A stretch of 64,000 nucleotides of DNA, taken from CBDCCT01 sp965214995. Its GTDB lineage: Bacteria > Deinococcota > Deinococci > Deinococcales > Trueperaceae. Every line of letters begins with the position of its first letter. Position 1 is the first letter of the stretch. Below are positions 51,448-59,551 of the stretch, one piece after another. Below the pieces are notes generated by a model. The model saw only the letters and a program-made list of their open reading frames with translations. It did not search any database and had not been told where the DNA came from. The translations under genes were made by a program, and so were the position numbers. The stretch lies in assembly GCA_965214995.1 (NCBI GenBank), contig CBDCCT010000002.1, positions 1,302,001 to 1,366,000 of the forward strand, in the 5' to 3' direction.

Positions 51448-52503
51448 CTAAACCACAGGCAGCGTCATCAAGTTCTGAATGCTAATCTGCCCCGCCAGCA
51501 CCCGCGCCGCCTTGCGCAGCGCCTGCGCCTCGGGGCTGTCGGGCTCGGCCACGACGAGGGGCGCGCCCTTATCGCCGCTCTCGCGCACGCGCCGCGTGAT
51601 GGGAATTTCGCCCAGGAGCGGCAGCCTTTCTTTTTCAGCAAAGGCCGCCGCGCCGCCCTGACCAAAAATATAGTCGCGCGAGCCGTCGGGGAGCGCGTAG
51701 TAGGACATGTTTTCGATGACGCCCAGGACGGGCACGTGCGTTTTGCGCATCATCGTGTAGGCGCGCCGCACGTCCAAGAGCGCCACGTCCTGCGGCGTCG
51801 TCACCAGCACCGCGCCGGTTAGGGGCACGAGCTGCGACAAGGAGAGTTGCACGTCGCCCGTGCCGGGCGGTAAGTCAACGATGAGATAATCCAATTCGCC
51901 CCAAACCGTCTGCTTGAGAAGCTGCGTCAGCGTGCCGTGGAGGATGGGGCCGCGCCAGGTCAGCGCCTGGCCGTCCTCGACCAAATTGGCGATTGAAATC
52001 ACCTTGACGCCGTGGTTGCGCAGCGGGATGATATTTTTTTCGTCATCCGCCATAAGGCGCTTGCCCTCGACCGAGAACATTTTGGCCTGCGAGGGGCCGT
52101 AGATGTCGGCGTCTAAGAGGGCGACGGCGACGCCCTCGAGCGCTAAACTCGCCGCCAGGTTGGCCGCCACCGTCGATTTACCGACCCCGCCCTTGCCCGA
52201 GCCCACCGCGACGATGTTTTTCACGCCGGGCAGCCCCTCTTGCGGCGCGCCTCTCACCTGCGAGCCAAAGGTGATAGCCACGCTCTCGACGCCCCGCACC
52301 CGCCCGACCGCCGCCCGCACGTCGGCCTCGATTTTGCCTTTCAGGGGGCACGCGGGGGTGGTGAGGTCTATCTTGAGCGCGACGCGGCCCCCGTCAAGCG
52401 TCACGTCCTTGACCATCCCGAGGCTCACCAAGTCCTTGTGCAGCTCGGGGTCGTTCACCGTCTTTAGCGCCTCTATGACGGATTTTTCGCTCAGGGTTGT
52501 CAT
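51448..52503 (-). CDS. apbC: Mrp/ApbC-type Fe-S cluster carrier ATPase
   Basis: A 351-residue P-loop ATPase that carries or assembles Fe-S clusters. An N-terminal MIP18/DUF59 domain (VIEALKTVNDPELHKDLVSLGM) precedes the deviant Walker A GSGKGGVGKST near residue 104 and the DADIYGPSQ switch. The usual C-terminal CxxC is replaced by ENMSYYALPDG, lacking the Cys pair, so cluster binding may differ. ATG at 52503 with TACTTT 6 nt upstream. The longer frame to 52674 is not supported. Confidence 0.93.
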   Translation of the reverse strand: MTTLSEKSVIEALKTVNDPELHKDLVSLGMVKDVTLDGGRVALKIDLTTPACPLKGKIEADVRAAVGRVRGVESVAITFGSQVRGAPQEGLPGVKNIVAVGSGKGGVGKSTVAANLAASLALEGVAVALLDADIYGPSQAKMFSVEGKRLMADDEKNIIPLRNHGVKVISIANLVEDGQALTWRGPILHGTLTQLLKQTVWGELDYLIVDLPPGTGDVQLSLSQLVPLTGAVLVTTPQDVALLDVRRAYTMMRKTHVPVLGVIENMSYYALPDGSRDYIFGQGGAAAFAEKERLPLLGEIPITRRVRESGDKGAPLVVAEPDSPEAQALRKAARVLAGQISIQNLMTLPVV

Positions 52504-52509
52504 AGGAAT

Positions 52510-52515
52510 AAAGTA
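52510..52515 (-). promoter_or_regulatory. -10 box TACTTT of apbC, leaderless layout
   Basis: On the minus strand TACTTT is followed by 6 nt and the ATG at 52503. Confidence 0.45.
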
Positions 52516-52637
52516 ACACGGCTCCTCGAAAAGGCGTGTCGGGGACTCTGCGACGTTCGGGTACTGTGCCAAGCGACAGGTCGCGCGCCGCCCCAAACGC
52601 GGGCTCCGCGTGAAGTCACTTGGGCTATACTCTTTTT

Positions 52638-52721
52638 GTGGTGGTCTTTGTGGTTGTAACGGATAAAAAATCAACGTCTTTTATACCGGCGCGACGCGTG
52701 CGGGTCCGTCATGGACCATAG
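52638..52721 (+). CDS. Possible leaderless upstream ORF before pseudokinase gene
   Basis: A 27-codon frame begins with GTG exactly 6 nt after TATACT (52626-52631), matching the leaderless layout seen elsewhere. Its stop codon overlaps the first codons of the next gene by 11 nt in another frame, as in translational coupling. The encoded peptide (Val-rich then basic) is not recognisable. It could be chance. Confidence 0.25.
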   Translation: MVVFVVVTDKKSTSFIPARRVRVRHGP

Positions 52722-54033
52722 CCTGCGCTACCAGGCCAAGCGGCCTTTTGCCGCCTGGGGCTCGGTCAAGACCTTTGAGGGGGTCGACCCGCTCACGGGG
52801 CTGCCCGTGCTCATCTACCGCTTCCCGGCCCGCCCGACGCTGGCGGTGGGCGACCTCGATTCGGAGAACATCCCGGGCGTTTTGGCGAGCGCTTACGACG
52901 GCGAAGGGCGTCTTGTGGTGGCCTACTCGCGTGAGTATCAGCCGCTCGCCGGGCCGTTGCCGCCCGAAGAACTCATGCCGCTCGCCTTGGGGAGCGCGCG
53001 CGCGCTTCTAGACGCGGCGGAGGCCGGGGTGGTTCACGGCGACATCCGGCCCGAACGGTTTTTGGTCGCGGGCCAAGACCTGCTGCTCGAGGGCTACGGC
53101 GTCGTCTGGGACGCGCCGAGCGAACACTACCGCGCGCCCGAACTTGATGGCGGGCCGCCGAGTCCCGCGGGCGACGTGTACGCCTGGGCGGGGGCGCTGC
53201 GCGACGCGCTGGGGGGCGAGGCGGAGGGTGGGGTGCCCGAGCGGCTCGAGCAGCTTTTCAACCACTGCTTGTCCGTTGACCCGGAAGACCGGCCCAGCGC
53301 CGAGGCCATCCACCGGGGGCTCGAGCTCCAGGTCGAGAGCCTGACGCGCGCGGCAGCGGCGGTTTACGCCCCTGTGGGTGTGGGCACGGGCGGGGGCGCT
53401 CCTCCCACACCCCCGCAAGCGCCGGAAGACACCGAACCCATCCTTATCCAAACGGACTCCGGCACGCCCCAAGCCCAGCCCAGCCGCGTCACGGGCGAAC
53501 AAAAACGAAGGGAGCGGAGCGCGGGGGACGAGGAGGTGTTCGTCCGGGACCTGCCGCCGGGCGGCGTCTACCGCGCGGGCGTCGACGAGGACTCGAGCCC
53601 CCCCGCCCCCTTCGAACCCCCTCCCGACATCTCCTTGGACGACGAGCGGCGGGGCGGCAGACGCCTTATCCTGCTCGTGGCGCTGCTCGTCGGCGCGGTG
53701 GTGCTCGCGGTGCTCGCCTTTTTGGGGCGCGACAGGGACGTGGCCGCGCCCCAAAACACGGCGGGCCCCACCTACGTCCTCAGGGTTTCCGTCGAGCCTA
53801 GCAACGTCGCCAACGCGGTGCTCTTGACCGTCGTAAGCCCCGACGGCTCCTCGCTCAATACGGGCGACGAAATCGCCTACGTGCCGGGCCGCGCCCAGCT
53901 CGACGCCGCCGGGGTGTGGCGCTTGCAGGCGAGGTACCAAGACCGGCTGTCCGCCCCCGTGAGCGTCACTGTGCCCGAGGAGGCGGCGGTGACGCTCACT
54001 TTTCCGGAGGTGCCGGGGTCTAGTGGTGAGTGA
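52711..54033 (+). CDS. Membrane-anchored protein kinase-like protein, probably a pseudokinase
   Basis: A 440-residue protein: a kinase-like domain (residues 1-215), a Pro-rich linker, one transmembrane helix (about 320-341) and an extracellular beta-rich domain of about 95 residues. The fold is kinase-like (catalytic-loop HGDIRPERF at 109, APEL near 142, DVYAWAGAL). But the glycine-rich loop and the VAIK Lys are not visible, the catalytic-loop Asn is Arg, and DFG is replaced by GYG. It should bind rather than phosphorylate. Divergent from apbC and upstream of guaA. Confidence 0.7.
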   Translation: MDHSLRYQAKRPFAAWGSVKTFEGVDPLTGLPVLIYRFPARPTLAVGDLDSENIPGVLASAYDGEGRLVVAYSREYQPLAGPLPPEELMPLALGSARALLDAAEAGVVHGDIRPERFLVAGQDLLLEGYGVVWDAPSEHYRAPELDGGPPSPAGDVYAWAGALRDALGGEAEGGVPERLEQLFNHCLSVDPEDRPSAEAIHRGLELQVESLTRAAAAVYAPVGVGTGGGAPPTPPQAPEDTEPILIQTDSGTPQAQPSRVTGEQKRRERSAGDEEVFVRDLPPGGVYRAGVDEDSSPPAPFEPPPDISLDDERRGGRRLILLVALLVGAVVLAVLAFLGRDRDVAAPQNTAGPTYVLRVSVEPSNVANAVLLTVVSPDGSSLNTGDEIAYVPGRAQLDAAGVWRLQARYQDRLSAPVSVTVPEEAAVTLTFPEVPGSSGE

Positions 54034-54137
54034 TGAGGGGTCAATGGATAGTGGCTGGTTTTCTGAGGGGGGCTCGAGAGAAGCTCCGGGTTTGTGTGTG
54101 GTTGCAGCAAACTCTAAAGTGAGGGTGTAAAAACGTC

Positions 54138-55715
54138 ATGTCAAACGTTACTCCCGGCACCGCCGCGCCCGGTGCTCCGACCGGTTTGCCCAGCATCGTG
54201 GTGCTCGACTACGGCTCGCAGTACACCCGGCTCATCACGCGGCGGCTGCGCGAGTTCGGCGTCTATTCGGTGATTTTGTCGGGGAGCGCGACGTTGGCGG
54301 AGATTGAGGCGGCGCGTCCCAGGGGCGTGATTCTTTCGGGGGGGCCTTCAAGCGTTTACGACGCGGGCGCGCTCGGACTGCCCGAGGGGCTGCTCGGGTC
54401 CGGCCTCCCGCTCTTGGCAATCTGCTACGGGATGCAGCTCGTGGCGCTCGCCGCCGGGGGCGAGGTGGCGCGTTCCCCGGTGCGGGAGTATGGCAAGGCG
54501 GTGTTGCGGGACTACGGCGGCGCGCTCTTTGGGGGCGTCGAGGGCGAGTTTGTCGCCTGGATGAGCCACGGCGACGCGGTGGTCACACCGCCGCCGGGTT
54601 TCGAGGTCGTCGCCGCCACCGACGACACGCCGGTCGCCGCGATGGAACACGCCGCGCGCGGCGTGTTCTGCTTGCAGTTTCACCCCGAGGTGCGCCACAC
54701 GCCCAAGGGGGACCGGCTCATCGAAACCTTTATCGGGCGCACCGGCATCTCACGCGACTGGACGCCGCAGAGCATCGTGGACGCGCTCACCGAGGAGGTG
54801 CGCCGCGAGGTCGGGACGGAGCGCGTGCTTTTGGGCATTTCCGGCGGGGTGGACTCGAGCACCCTCGGCCTGCTTCTACATCACGCTTTGGGCGAGAGGC
54901 TTTCCGCCGTGTTTGTCGACCACGGCCTCCTGCGTTTAGGCGAGGCCGAGGAGGTTGAGGGGGCACTACGCGACCTGGGCGTCAACCTCACCGTCATCGA
55001 CGCGTCGGAGCGTTTCTTAACGGCGCTGGCGGGTGTGAGCGACCCGGAGGAGAAGCGCAAAATCATCGGCCGTGAATTTATTGAAGTCTTTACCGAAGAG
55101 GCCAAGGCGCAGGCTCGAGGCGGCAAGATTAAATTTCTGGCCCAAGGCACGCTCTACCCCGACGTCATCGAGTCGGCGGGCGGGCACGGCGCGGCCAACA
55201 TCAAGTCGCACCACAACGTCGGCGGGCTGCCTAAAGAGTTGGATTTTACGCTGCTCGAGCCCTTCCGCACCCTCTTCAAAGACGAAGTGCGCGAGATTGC
55301 TCATACCCTGGGCTTGCCCCCGCACCTGCGCGACCGCCACCCCTTCCCCGGCCCCGGCTTGGCGATTCGCTGCCTGGGCGAGGTGACGCGCGAGCGGCTC
55401 GAGACGCTGCGCCGGGTGGACGACATCTTTATCAGCGCGCTGCGCGAGTTCGGTCTTTACGATGAAACTTGGCAAGCGCTGGCGGTCTTGACCCCGCTAC
55501 GCTCGGTCGGGGTGATGGGCGACGGGCGCACCTACGAAAACACCGTGGCGCTGCGGGCGGTCTCGAGCACCGACGGCATGACCGCCGACTGGACCCGCTT
55601 GCCGCACGACTTTCTCGCGGTCGTCTCCAACCGCATCGTCAATAGCGTGGCCCGCGTGAACCGGGTGGTGTATGACATTACCAGCAAGCCGCCGGGGACG
55701 ATTGAGTGGGAGTAA
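54138..55715 (+). CDS. guaA: GMP synthase (glutamine-hydrolysing)
   Basis: A 525-residue two-domain enzyme making GMP from XMP, ATP and glutamine. The N-terminal amidotransferase domain has the Cys nucleophile in LLAICYGMQL and the His/Glu of FHPEVRHT. The ATP-pyrophosphatase domain begins with LLGISGGVDSSTL, and the C-terminal dimerisation domain ends in PPGTIEWE. No odd features. Confidence 0.96.
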   Translation: MSNVTPGTAAPGAPTGLPSIVVLDYGSQYTRLITRRLREFGVYSVILSGSATLAEIEAARPRGVILSGGPSSVYDAGALGLPEGLLGSGLPLLAICYGMQLVALAAGGEVARSPVREYGKAVLRDYGGALFGGVEGEFVAWMSHGDAVVTPPPGFEVVAATDDTPVAAMEHAARGVFCLQFHPEVRHTPKGDRLIETFIGRTGISRDWTPQSIVDALTEEVRREVGTERVLLGISGGVDSSTLGLLLHHALGERLSAVFVDHGLLRLGEAEEVEGALRDLGVNLTVIDASERFLTALAGVSDPEEKRKIIGREFIEVFTEEAKAQARGGKIKFLAQGTLYPDVIESAGGHGAANIKSHHNVGGLPKELDFTLLEPFRTLFKDEVREIAHTLGLPPHLRDRHPFPGPGLAIRCLGEVTRERLETLRRVDDIFISALREFGLYDETWQALAVLTPLRSVGVMGDGRTYENTVALRAVSSTDGMTADWTRLPHDFLAVVSNRIVNSVARVNRVVYDITSKPPGTIEWE

Positions 55716-55776
55716 ATTACAAACGAGGGATGCGCGTTAAAGCCGTACAGGACTGAGCAACAGGAAGTCAAAGGCG

Positions 55777-56208
55777 TTACGGCTCCCGCACAATCTTTTC
55801 TATATCGTCACCCAAGCGCGTAAAGTGTTTGCCGTTCAAGGTCAGCAGCACGTCGGCCTTGGCTTTGAGGGCGGCCTGGGCGTGCAGGGCGTCATAGATG
55901 CCGCCATCAAGTAAACCGAGCGACGCCATACGGTCTACAGCTAGCCGGTAATCTTTTTGGGTGAGGGCAACGAGTATAAAGTGCTCTTGCAGATAGTCAA
56001 GCACTTCTTTTGCTTCGGCGGGGCGGACGCGCGGCTTGTGAGGTATGCCTGTCAGAGTGGCGTAAAGTTCAGCTAACAGGTGGATACTGACAATACCTTG
56101 GTCTTTCCCTTCTATACAGCGCCTCAGCCGCGGAAACGCTACCTTGTGATGCTGATGAGCCACGACGAACGCAGCGAGTAAAACATTGGTATTAAAATAA
56201 ACGGTCAA
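55777..56208 (-). CDS. PIN-domain VapC-like protein, first catalytic Asp replaced by Asn
   Basis: A 143-residue PIN-domain protein. VapC toxins are metal-dependent RNases that use four acidic residues. Here the first one, normally in the Y-F-D-T-N-V-L strand, is Asn (VYFNTNVLLAAF), while the Glu in HLLAELYATL and the Asp in GGIYDALHAQAA remain. Loss of this Asp usually abolishes activity. The TTG start overlaps the antitoxin frame's stop. Together with the broken antitoxin this suggests decay. Confidence 0.82.
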   Translation of the reverse strand: MTVYFNTNVLLAAFVVAHQHHKVAFPRLRRCIEGKDQGIVSIHLLAELYATLTGIPHKPRVRPAEAKEVLDYLQEHFILVALTQKDYRLAVDRMASLGLLDGGIYDALHAQAALKAKADVLLTLNGKHFTRLGDDIEKIVREP

Positions 56209-56488
56209 TCCTCGCCGCTACCTTCCAAGGTGACTTCATCACGCTCTTGACGCATCTCCCGCACCCAGTCAACATCACCCTTGGGCAACGTTCCTTCGAA
56301 AACGGGGATGTTCCCCTTTTTTAAGGGTCGCACCTTAGTTCTTAGGCCTCGAGCGTCACCCTGTAGCCCTCCACGGAAAGCTCGAGTTCTTGCCCCGCCT
56401 CGAGCCCCAAAAGCTCCCTAACTTTTTTAGGAATGAGCACACGGCCAAAGGTGTCAATTTTTACACGCTTCACTTTTGCAGAACCCAT
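56205..56488 (-). pseudogene. VapB-like AbrB-type antitoxin gene with frameshift
   Basis: From the ATG at 56488 the frame encodes an AbrB/SpoVT DNA-binding domain (VKIDTFGRVLIPKKVRELLGL) and stops after 48 residues at 56342. Another frame (open to 56205 from upstream of 56333) then encodes a typical VapB toxin-binding tail (FEGTLPKGDVDWVREMRQER) ending on the vapC start. One indel near 56340-56350 would join them to a protein of about 90-95 residues, the usual size. I read this as a disrupted antitoxin. A TAGAAT box lies 7 nt upstream of the ATG. Confidence 0.75.
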
Positions 56489-56495
56489 ATTGGCA

Positions 56496-56501
56496 ATTCT
56501 A
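56496..56501 (-). promoter_or_regulatory. -10 box TAGAAT of VapB-like gene, leaderless layout
   Basis: On the minus strand TAGAAT is followed by 7 nt and the ATG at 56488; ATGACG, 17 nt further upstream, is a weak -35 candidate. Confidence 0.5.
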
Positions 56502-56548
56502 GCAAAGGGTTGGCAAAAACGTCATCCTGTCGAGAAATTTGTTATGGA

Positions 56549-56833
56549 CTAAACCGCCCGCTTGAACGGGTAAATCTCGAAACTCTGCCACACCCCCTCG
56601 AGCGTATAGACATCATTTTGTAGAAATTCCTCGAGCGCATCTCTTGAGTCCGCCTCCACCAGAAGCGCAGAACCAATCATCGCTCCCTCATCGTTAAGCA
56701 GTGCGCCGCCCAACTGCACTATTCCGGCTTCGACGGCGGGCTTGATGGCCTCTAAGTGCGCGTCACGCACCCGCTGACGGCGGGCAGAAGCTTCAGGGTC
56801 GGTACCGTCTTTGGCAATCACAAGGAACGTCAC
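56549..56833 (-). CDS. YciI-like protein
   Basis: A 94-residue dimeric alpha/beta-barrel protein of the YciI family, FLVIAKDGTDPEASARRQRVRDAHL with its Asp-His pair, then a GALLND and LLVEADSRDALEEFLQNDVY core. Some members are dehalogenase-like or stress proteins; the role is unknown. GTG start with GGAGGAG 6 nt upstream. Confidence 0.88.
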   Translation of the reverse strand: MTFLVIAKDGTDPEASARRQRVRDAHLEAIKPAVEAGIVQLGGALLNDEGAMIGSALLVEADSRDALEEFLQNDVYTLEGVWQSFEIYPFKRAV

Positions 56834-56918
56834 AGTGTTCTCCTCCTCTCTCTACTTTAATGCGTGAAGAAACACAACGCACACCAAAACAAATTTGATA
56901 CAACCTCACTCATATCTC

Positions 56919-56947
56919 TTGACATTGCCATACCACGTTGTTATACT
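56919..56947 (+). promoter_or_regulatory. Promoter of dnaK operon
   Basis: TTGACA (56919-56924), 17-nt spacer and TATACT (56942-56947), a near-consensus housekeeping promoter. I see no CIRCE (HrcA) or HAIR (HspR) inverted repeat, so heat-shock control, if any, uses another element. The leader of about 100 nt carries an AAGGAG before dnaK. Confidence 0.85.
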
Positions 56948-57055
56948 CTCTCCTAGTGCAAGTGTCTTGCGTGGGGGCGCATGAATCTTTACAACATCCC
57001 AGCCAAAACCCGCCGCAAGACCTACGCAACACCATTAACCATTTAAGGAGACATC

Positions 57056-58939
57056 ATGGCAAAAGCAGTCGGTATCGACTTAGGCACCACGAACAGCGTG
57101 ATCGCGGTGATGGAGGGCGGCGAGCCCACCGTGCTCGTGAACAGCGAGGGCAACCGCACCACGCCGTCGGTGGTTGCGTTCAAAGACGAGCAACGTTTGG
57201 TCGGGCAGGTCGCCAAGCGGCAGGCGGTCTTGAACCCCGCGGGCACGCTTTTTGAGGTGAAGCGCTACATCGGCCGCACCTGGGACGAGGTCAAGGAAGA
57301 GGCCGAGCGTTCGCCCTACGAAGTCGTGCGCGGCGACGACGGCGGCGTGCGTTTTGTCGTGGGCAACAAGAAGTACACCCCCGAAGAGGTCTCGGCGATG
57401 GTCTTGCGCAAGCTCGTTGACGACGCGTCGGCGACGCTGGGCGAGAAAATCACCAAGGCGGTCATCACCGTGCCCGCGTACTTCAACAACTCGCAGCGCG
57501 AGGCAACCCAGAACGCAGGTAAAGTGGCGGGCTTGGACGTTTTGCGCATCGTCAACGAGCCCACCGCGGCGGCCTTGGCGTACGGTTTGGAGAAAAAAGG
57601 CAACGAGACGGTCTTGGTTTTTGACCTTGGCGGCGGCACCTTTGACGTGTCGGTCTTGGAAGTGGGCGACGGCGTCTTTGAAGTGCGCTCAACCTCGGGC
57701 GACACGCACTTAGGCGGCTCGGACTTCGACTACGCCATCGTCAACTGGCTCGCCGACGACTTCAAACGGGAATACAACGTCGACCTGCGCAAAGACAAGC
57801 AGGCGTTGCAGCGCCTCCTAGAGGCCGCCGAAAAGGCCAAAATCGAACTCTCCGGCCTCCCCGAGACGACCATCAGCCTGCCCTTTATTGCGATGGACCC
57901 CGGCTCGAACGCGCCCTTGTACTTGGAGAAAAAGCTCACGCGGAGCAAGCTCGAGGAACTCATCACCCCGCTTCTGAACCGCATCCGCGGCCCCGTCGAG
58001 TCGGCCTTGAAAGACGCGAAGCTCTCCAAGAGCGACATCGACGAGGTGCTTCTGGTGGGCGGCTCGACCCGCGTCCCGGCGGTGAAAAAAATCGTCAAGG
58101 ACATGCTCGGCAAGGAGCCCAACCAGTCGGTCAACCCGGACGAGGTCGTGGCGCTGGGCGCGGCCATCCAGGCGGGCGTGCTGACGGGCGACGTGGAAGA
58201 CATCGTGCTCCTCGACGTGACCCCGCTCTCGCTGGGCGTCGAGACCAAAGGCGGTGTGTTCACCAAGCTGATTGACCGCAACACCACCGTGCCTGTTCGC
58301 AAGGCCGAGACCTTCACGACCGCTGAAAACAACCAGACGGGCGTCGAAGTCCACGTGCTCCAGGGCGAGCGCGCGATGGCGGGAGCCAACAAGTCGCTCG
58401 GCCGCTTTAAGTTGGAGGGCTTCCCGGCCATGCCCGCAGGCGTGCCGCAGGTCGAAATCACCTACGACATCGACGCCAACGGCATCTTGAACGTGACCGC
58501 CAAGGAGAAGTCGACGGGTAAGGAAGCGTCCATCACCATCCAGAACACGACGACGCTGTCCGAGGACGAGGTCGAACGCATGGTTCAAGACGCCGCCGCG
58601 CACTCCGAGGAGGACCGGAAAGCGCGCGAGTACGCCGAGGCCAAGAACACGCTCGACAGCCTCCGCGCGCAGGCGCGTAAGCTGGTGGAGGACTCGAGCA
58701 GCGCCCCCGACGACGTGAAGCAGCCCGTCATCCAAGCGGCCGACGACGCGGAGAGCGCGGTGAATGGCAACGCGCCCAAGGAGCGGCTCGAGGAGCTCCA
58801 GCGCACCCTCACCGAGAGGATGCAGGCGTTGCAGAACGCGTCGCAGGAGAGCGCGGACACTGGAGCCGACACTGGGGCCACGCAACCCCCCACCGAAGAT
58901 GACGACGTCATCGACGCCGACTTCAAACCCGCGGGGTAG
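57056..58939 (+). CDS. dnaK: Chaperone DnaK (Hsp70)
   Basis: A 627-residue ATP-dependent chaperone. GIDLGTTNSVIAVMEGGEP, the ATPase signatures LVFDLGGGTFDVSVL and LLVGGSTRVPAVKK, and the EEEVD-like acidic C-terminus (DDDVIDADFKPAG) are all present. The ATPase domain has the Gram-positive-like 24-residue deletion, as in Thermus/Deinococcus. It is the first gene of dnaK-grpE-dnaJ, the grpE start following the stop directly. Confidence 0.98.
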   Translation: MAKAVGIDLGTTNSVIAVMEGGEPTVLVNSEGNRTTPSVVAFKDEQRLVGQVAKRQAVLNPAGTLFEVKRYIGRTWDEVKEEAERSPYEVVRGDDGGVRFVVGNKKYTPEEVSAMVLRKLVDDASATLGEKITKAVITVPAYFNNSQREATQNAGKVAGLDVLRIVNEPTAAALAYGLEKKGNETVLVFDLGGGTFDVSVLEVGDGVFEVRSTSGDTHLGGSDFDYAIVNWLADDFKREYNVDLRKDKQALQRLLEAAEKAKIELSGLPETTISLPFIAMDPGSNAPLYLEKKLTRSKLEELITPLLNRIRGPVESALKDAKLSKSDIDEVLLVGGSTRVPAVKKIVKDMLGKEPNQSVNPDEVVALGAAIQAGVLTGDVEDIVLLDVTPLSLGVETKGGVFTKLIDRNTTVPVRKAETFTTAENNQTGVEVHVLQGERAMAGANKSLGRFKLEGFPAMPAGVPQVEITYDIDANGILNVTAKEKSTGKEASITIQNTTTLSEDEVERMVQDAAAHSEEDRKAREYAEAKNTLDSLRAQARKLVEDSSSAPDDVKQPVIQAADDAESAVNGNAPKERLEELQRTLTERMQALQNASQESADTGADTGATQPPTEDDDVIDADFKPAG

Positions 58940-59542
58940 ATGATGGCTAAGATAGATGATCTGAACCAAAACCTAGAAGACGTACAGCCGAACGAAACGG
59001 CGCGTGGCGAGGGGGAAACCCCCGCCGCGCCCTCTCAAGAAACTCAAAACGGCGATGAGGTAGAGATTTTGCGCGGCGAACTCGCCGGGATGCAGGCGCG
59101 GCTTGACGAACAAAAAGCGCAGACCGACGAGATGAAAAACCGCTATTTGCGGGCCAGGGCGGATTTGGAAAATTACCGCCGCCGCAGCGCGCAGGACTTA
59201 GAGCGCGCGCGTGAAGCAGGTCAGGACAGCGCGATTTTGACCGTCTTGACCGTTTACGACGACCTGGGCCGCGCGCTTGAGGTGGCGGGCGACGATCCCG
59301 GCAAAATCGTCCCCGGCGTCGAGGCGGTGCGGAGCGGGCTCACGCGCAACTTGGCGGCTCTGGGCATCAAAGAAGTGGGGGCCAAGGGCGACGCGTTCGA
59401 CCCCGACCTGCACGAGGCGCTCTCGAGCCAACCCACCAACGGCGAGGCGCAAGACGGCACCATCGCCGCGGTGTACCAGGTGGGCTTTGTTAAAAACGAC
59501 CGCCTGGTGCGGCCAGCCCGCGTCGTCGTCTACAAAGACTAA
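58940..59542 (+). CDS. grpE: Nucleotide exchange factor GrpE
   Basis: A 200-residue GrpE that releases ADP from DnaK. An acidic N-terminal tail precedes the long coiled-coil helix (MQARLDEQKAQTDEMKNRYLR) with the ENYRRRSAQDLERA signature, and the C-terminal beta-domain ends in GFVKNDRLVRPARVVV. The start codon abuts the dnaK stop; the next codon is also ATG. Confidence 0.95.
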   Translation: MMAKIDDLNQNLEDVQPNETARGEGETPAAPSQETQNGDEVEILRGELAGMQARLDEQKAQTDEMKNRYLRARADLENYRRRSAQDLERAREAGQDSAILTVLTVYDDLGRALEVAGDDPGKIVPGVEAVRSGLTRNLAALGIKEVGAKGDAFDPDLHEALSSQPTNGEAQDGTIAAVYQVGFVKNDRLVRPARVVVYKD

Positions 59543-59551
59543 GGAGGCGCG

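Noticed and set aside
57000..57055. CIRCE or HAIR heat-shock operator before dnaK
   Set aside because: Looked for TTAGCACTC-N9-GAGTGCTAA and CTTGAGT-N7-ACTCAAG in 56834-57055; neither is present.
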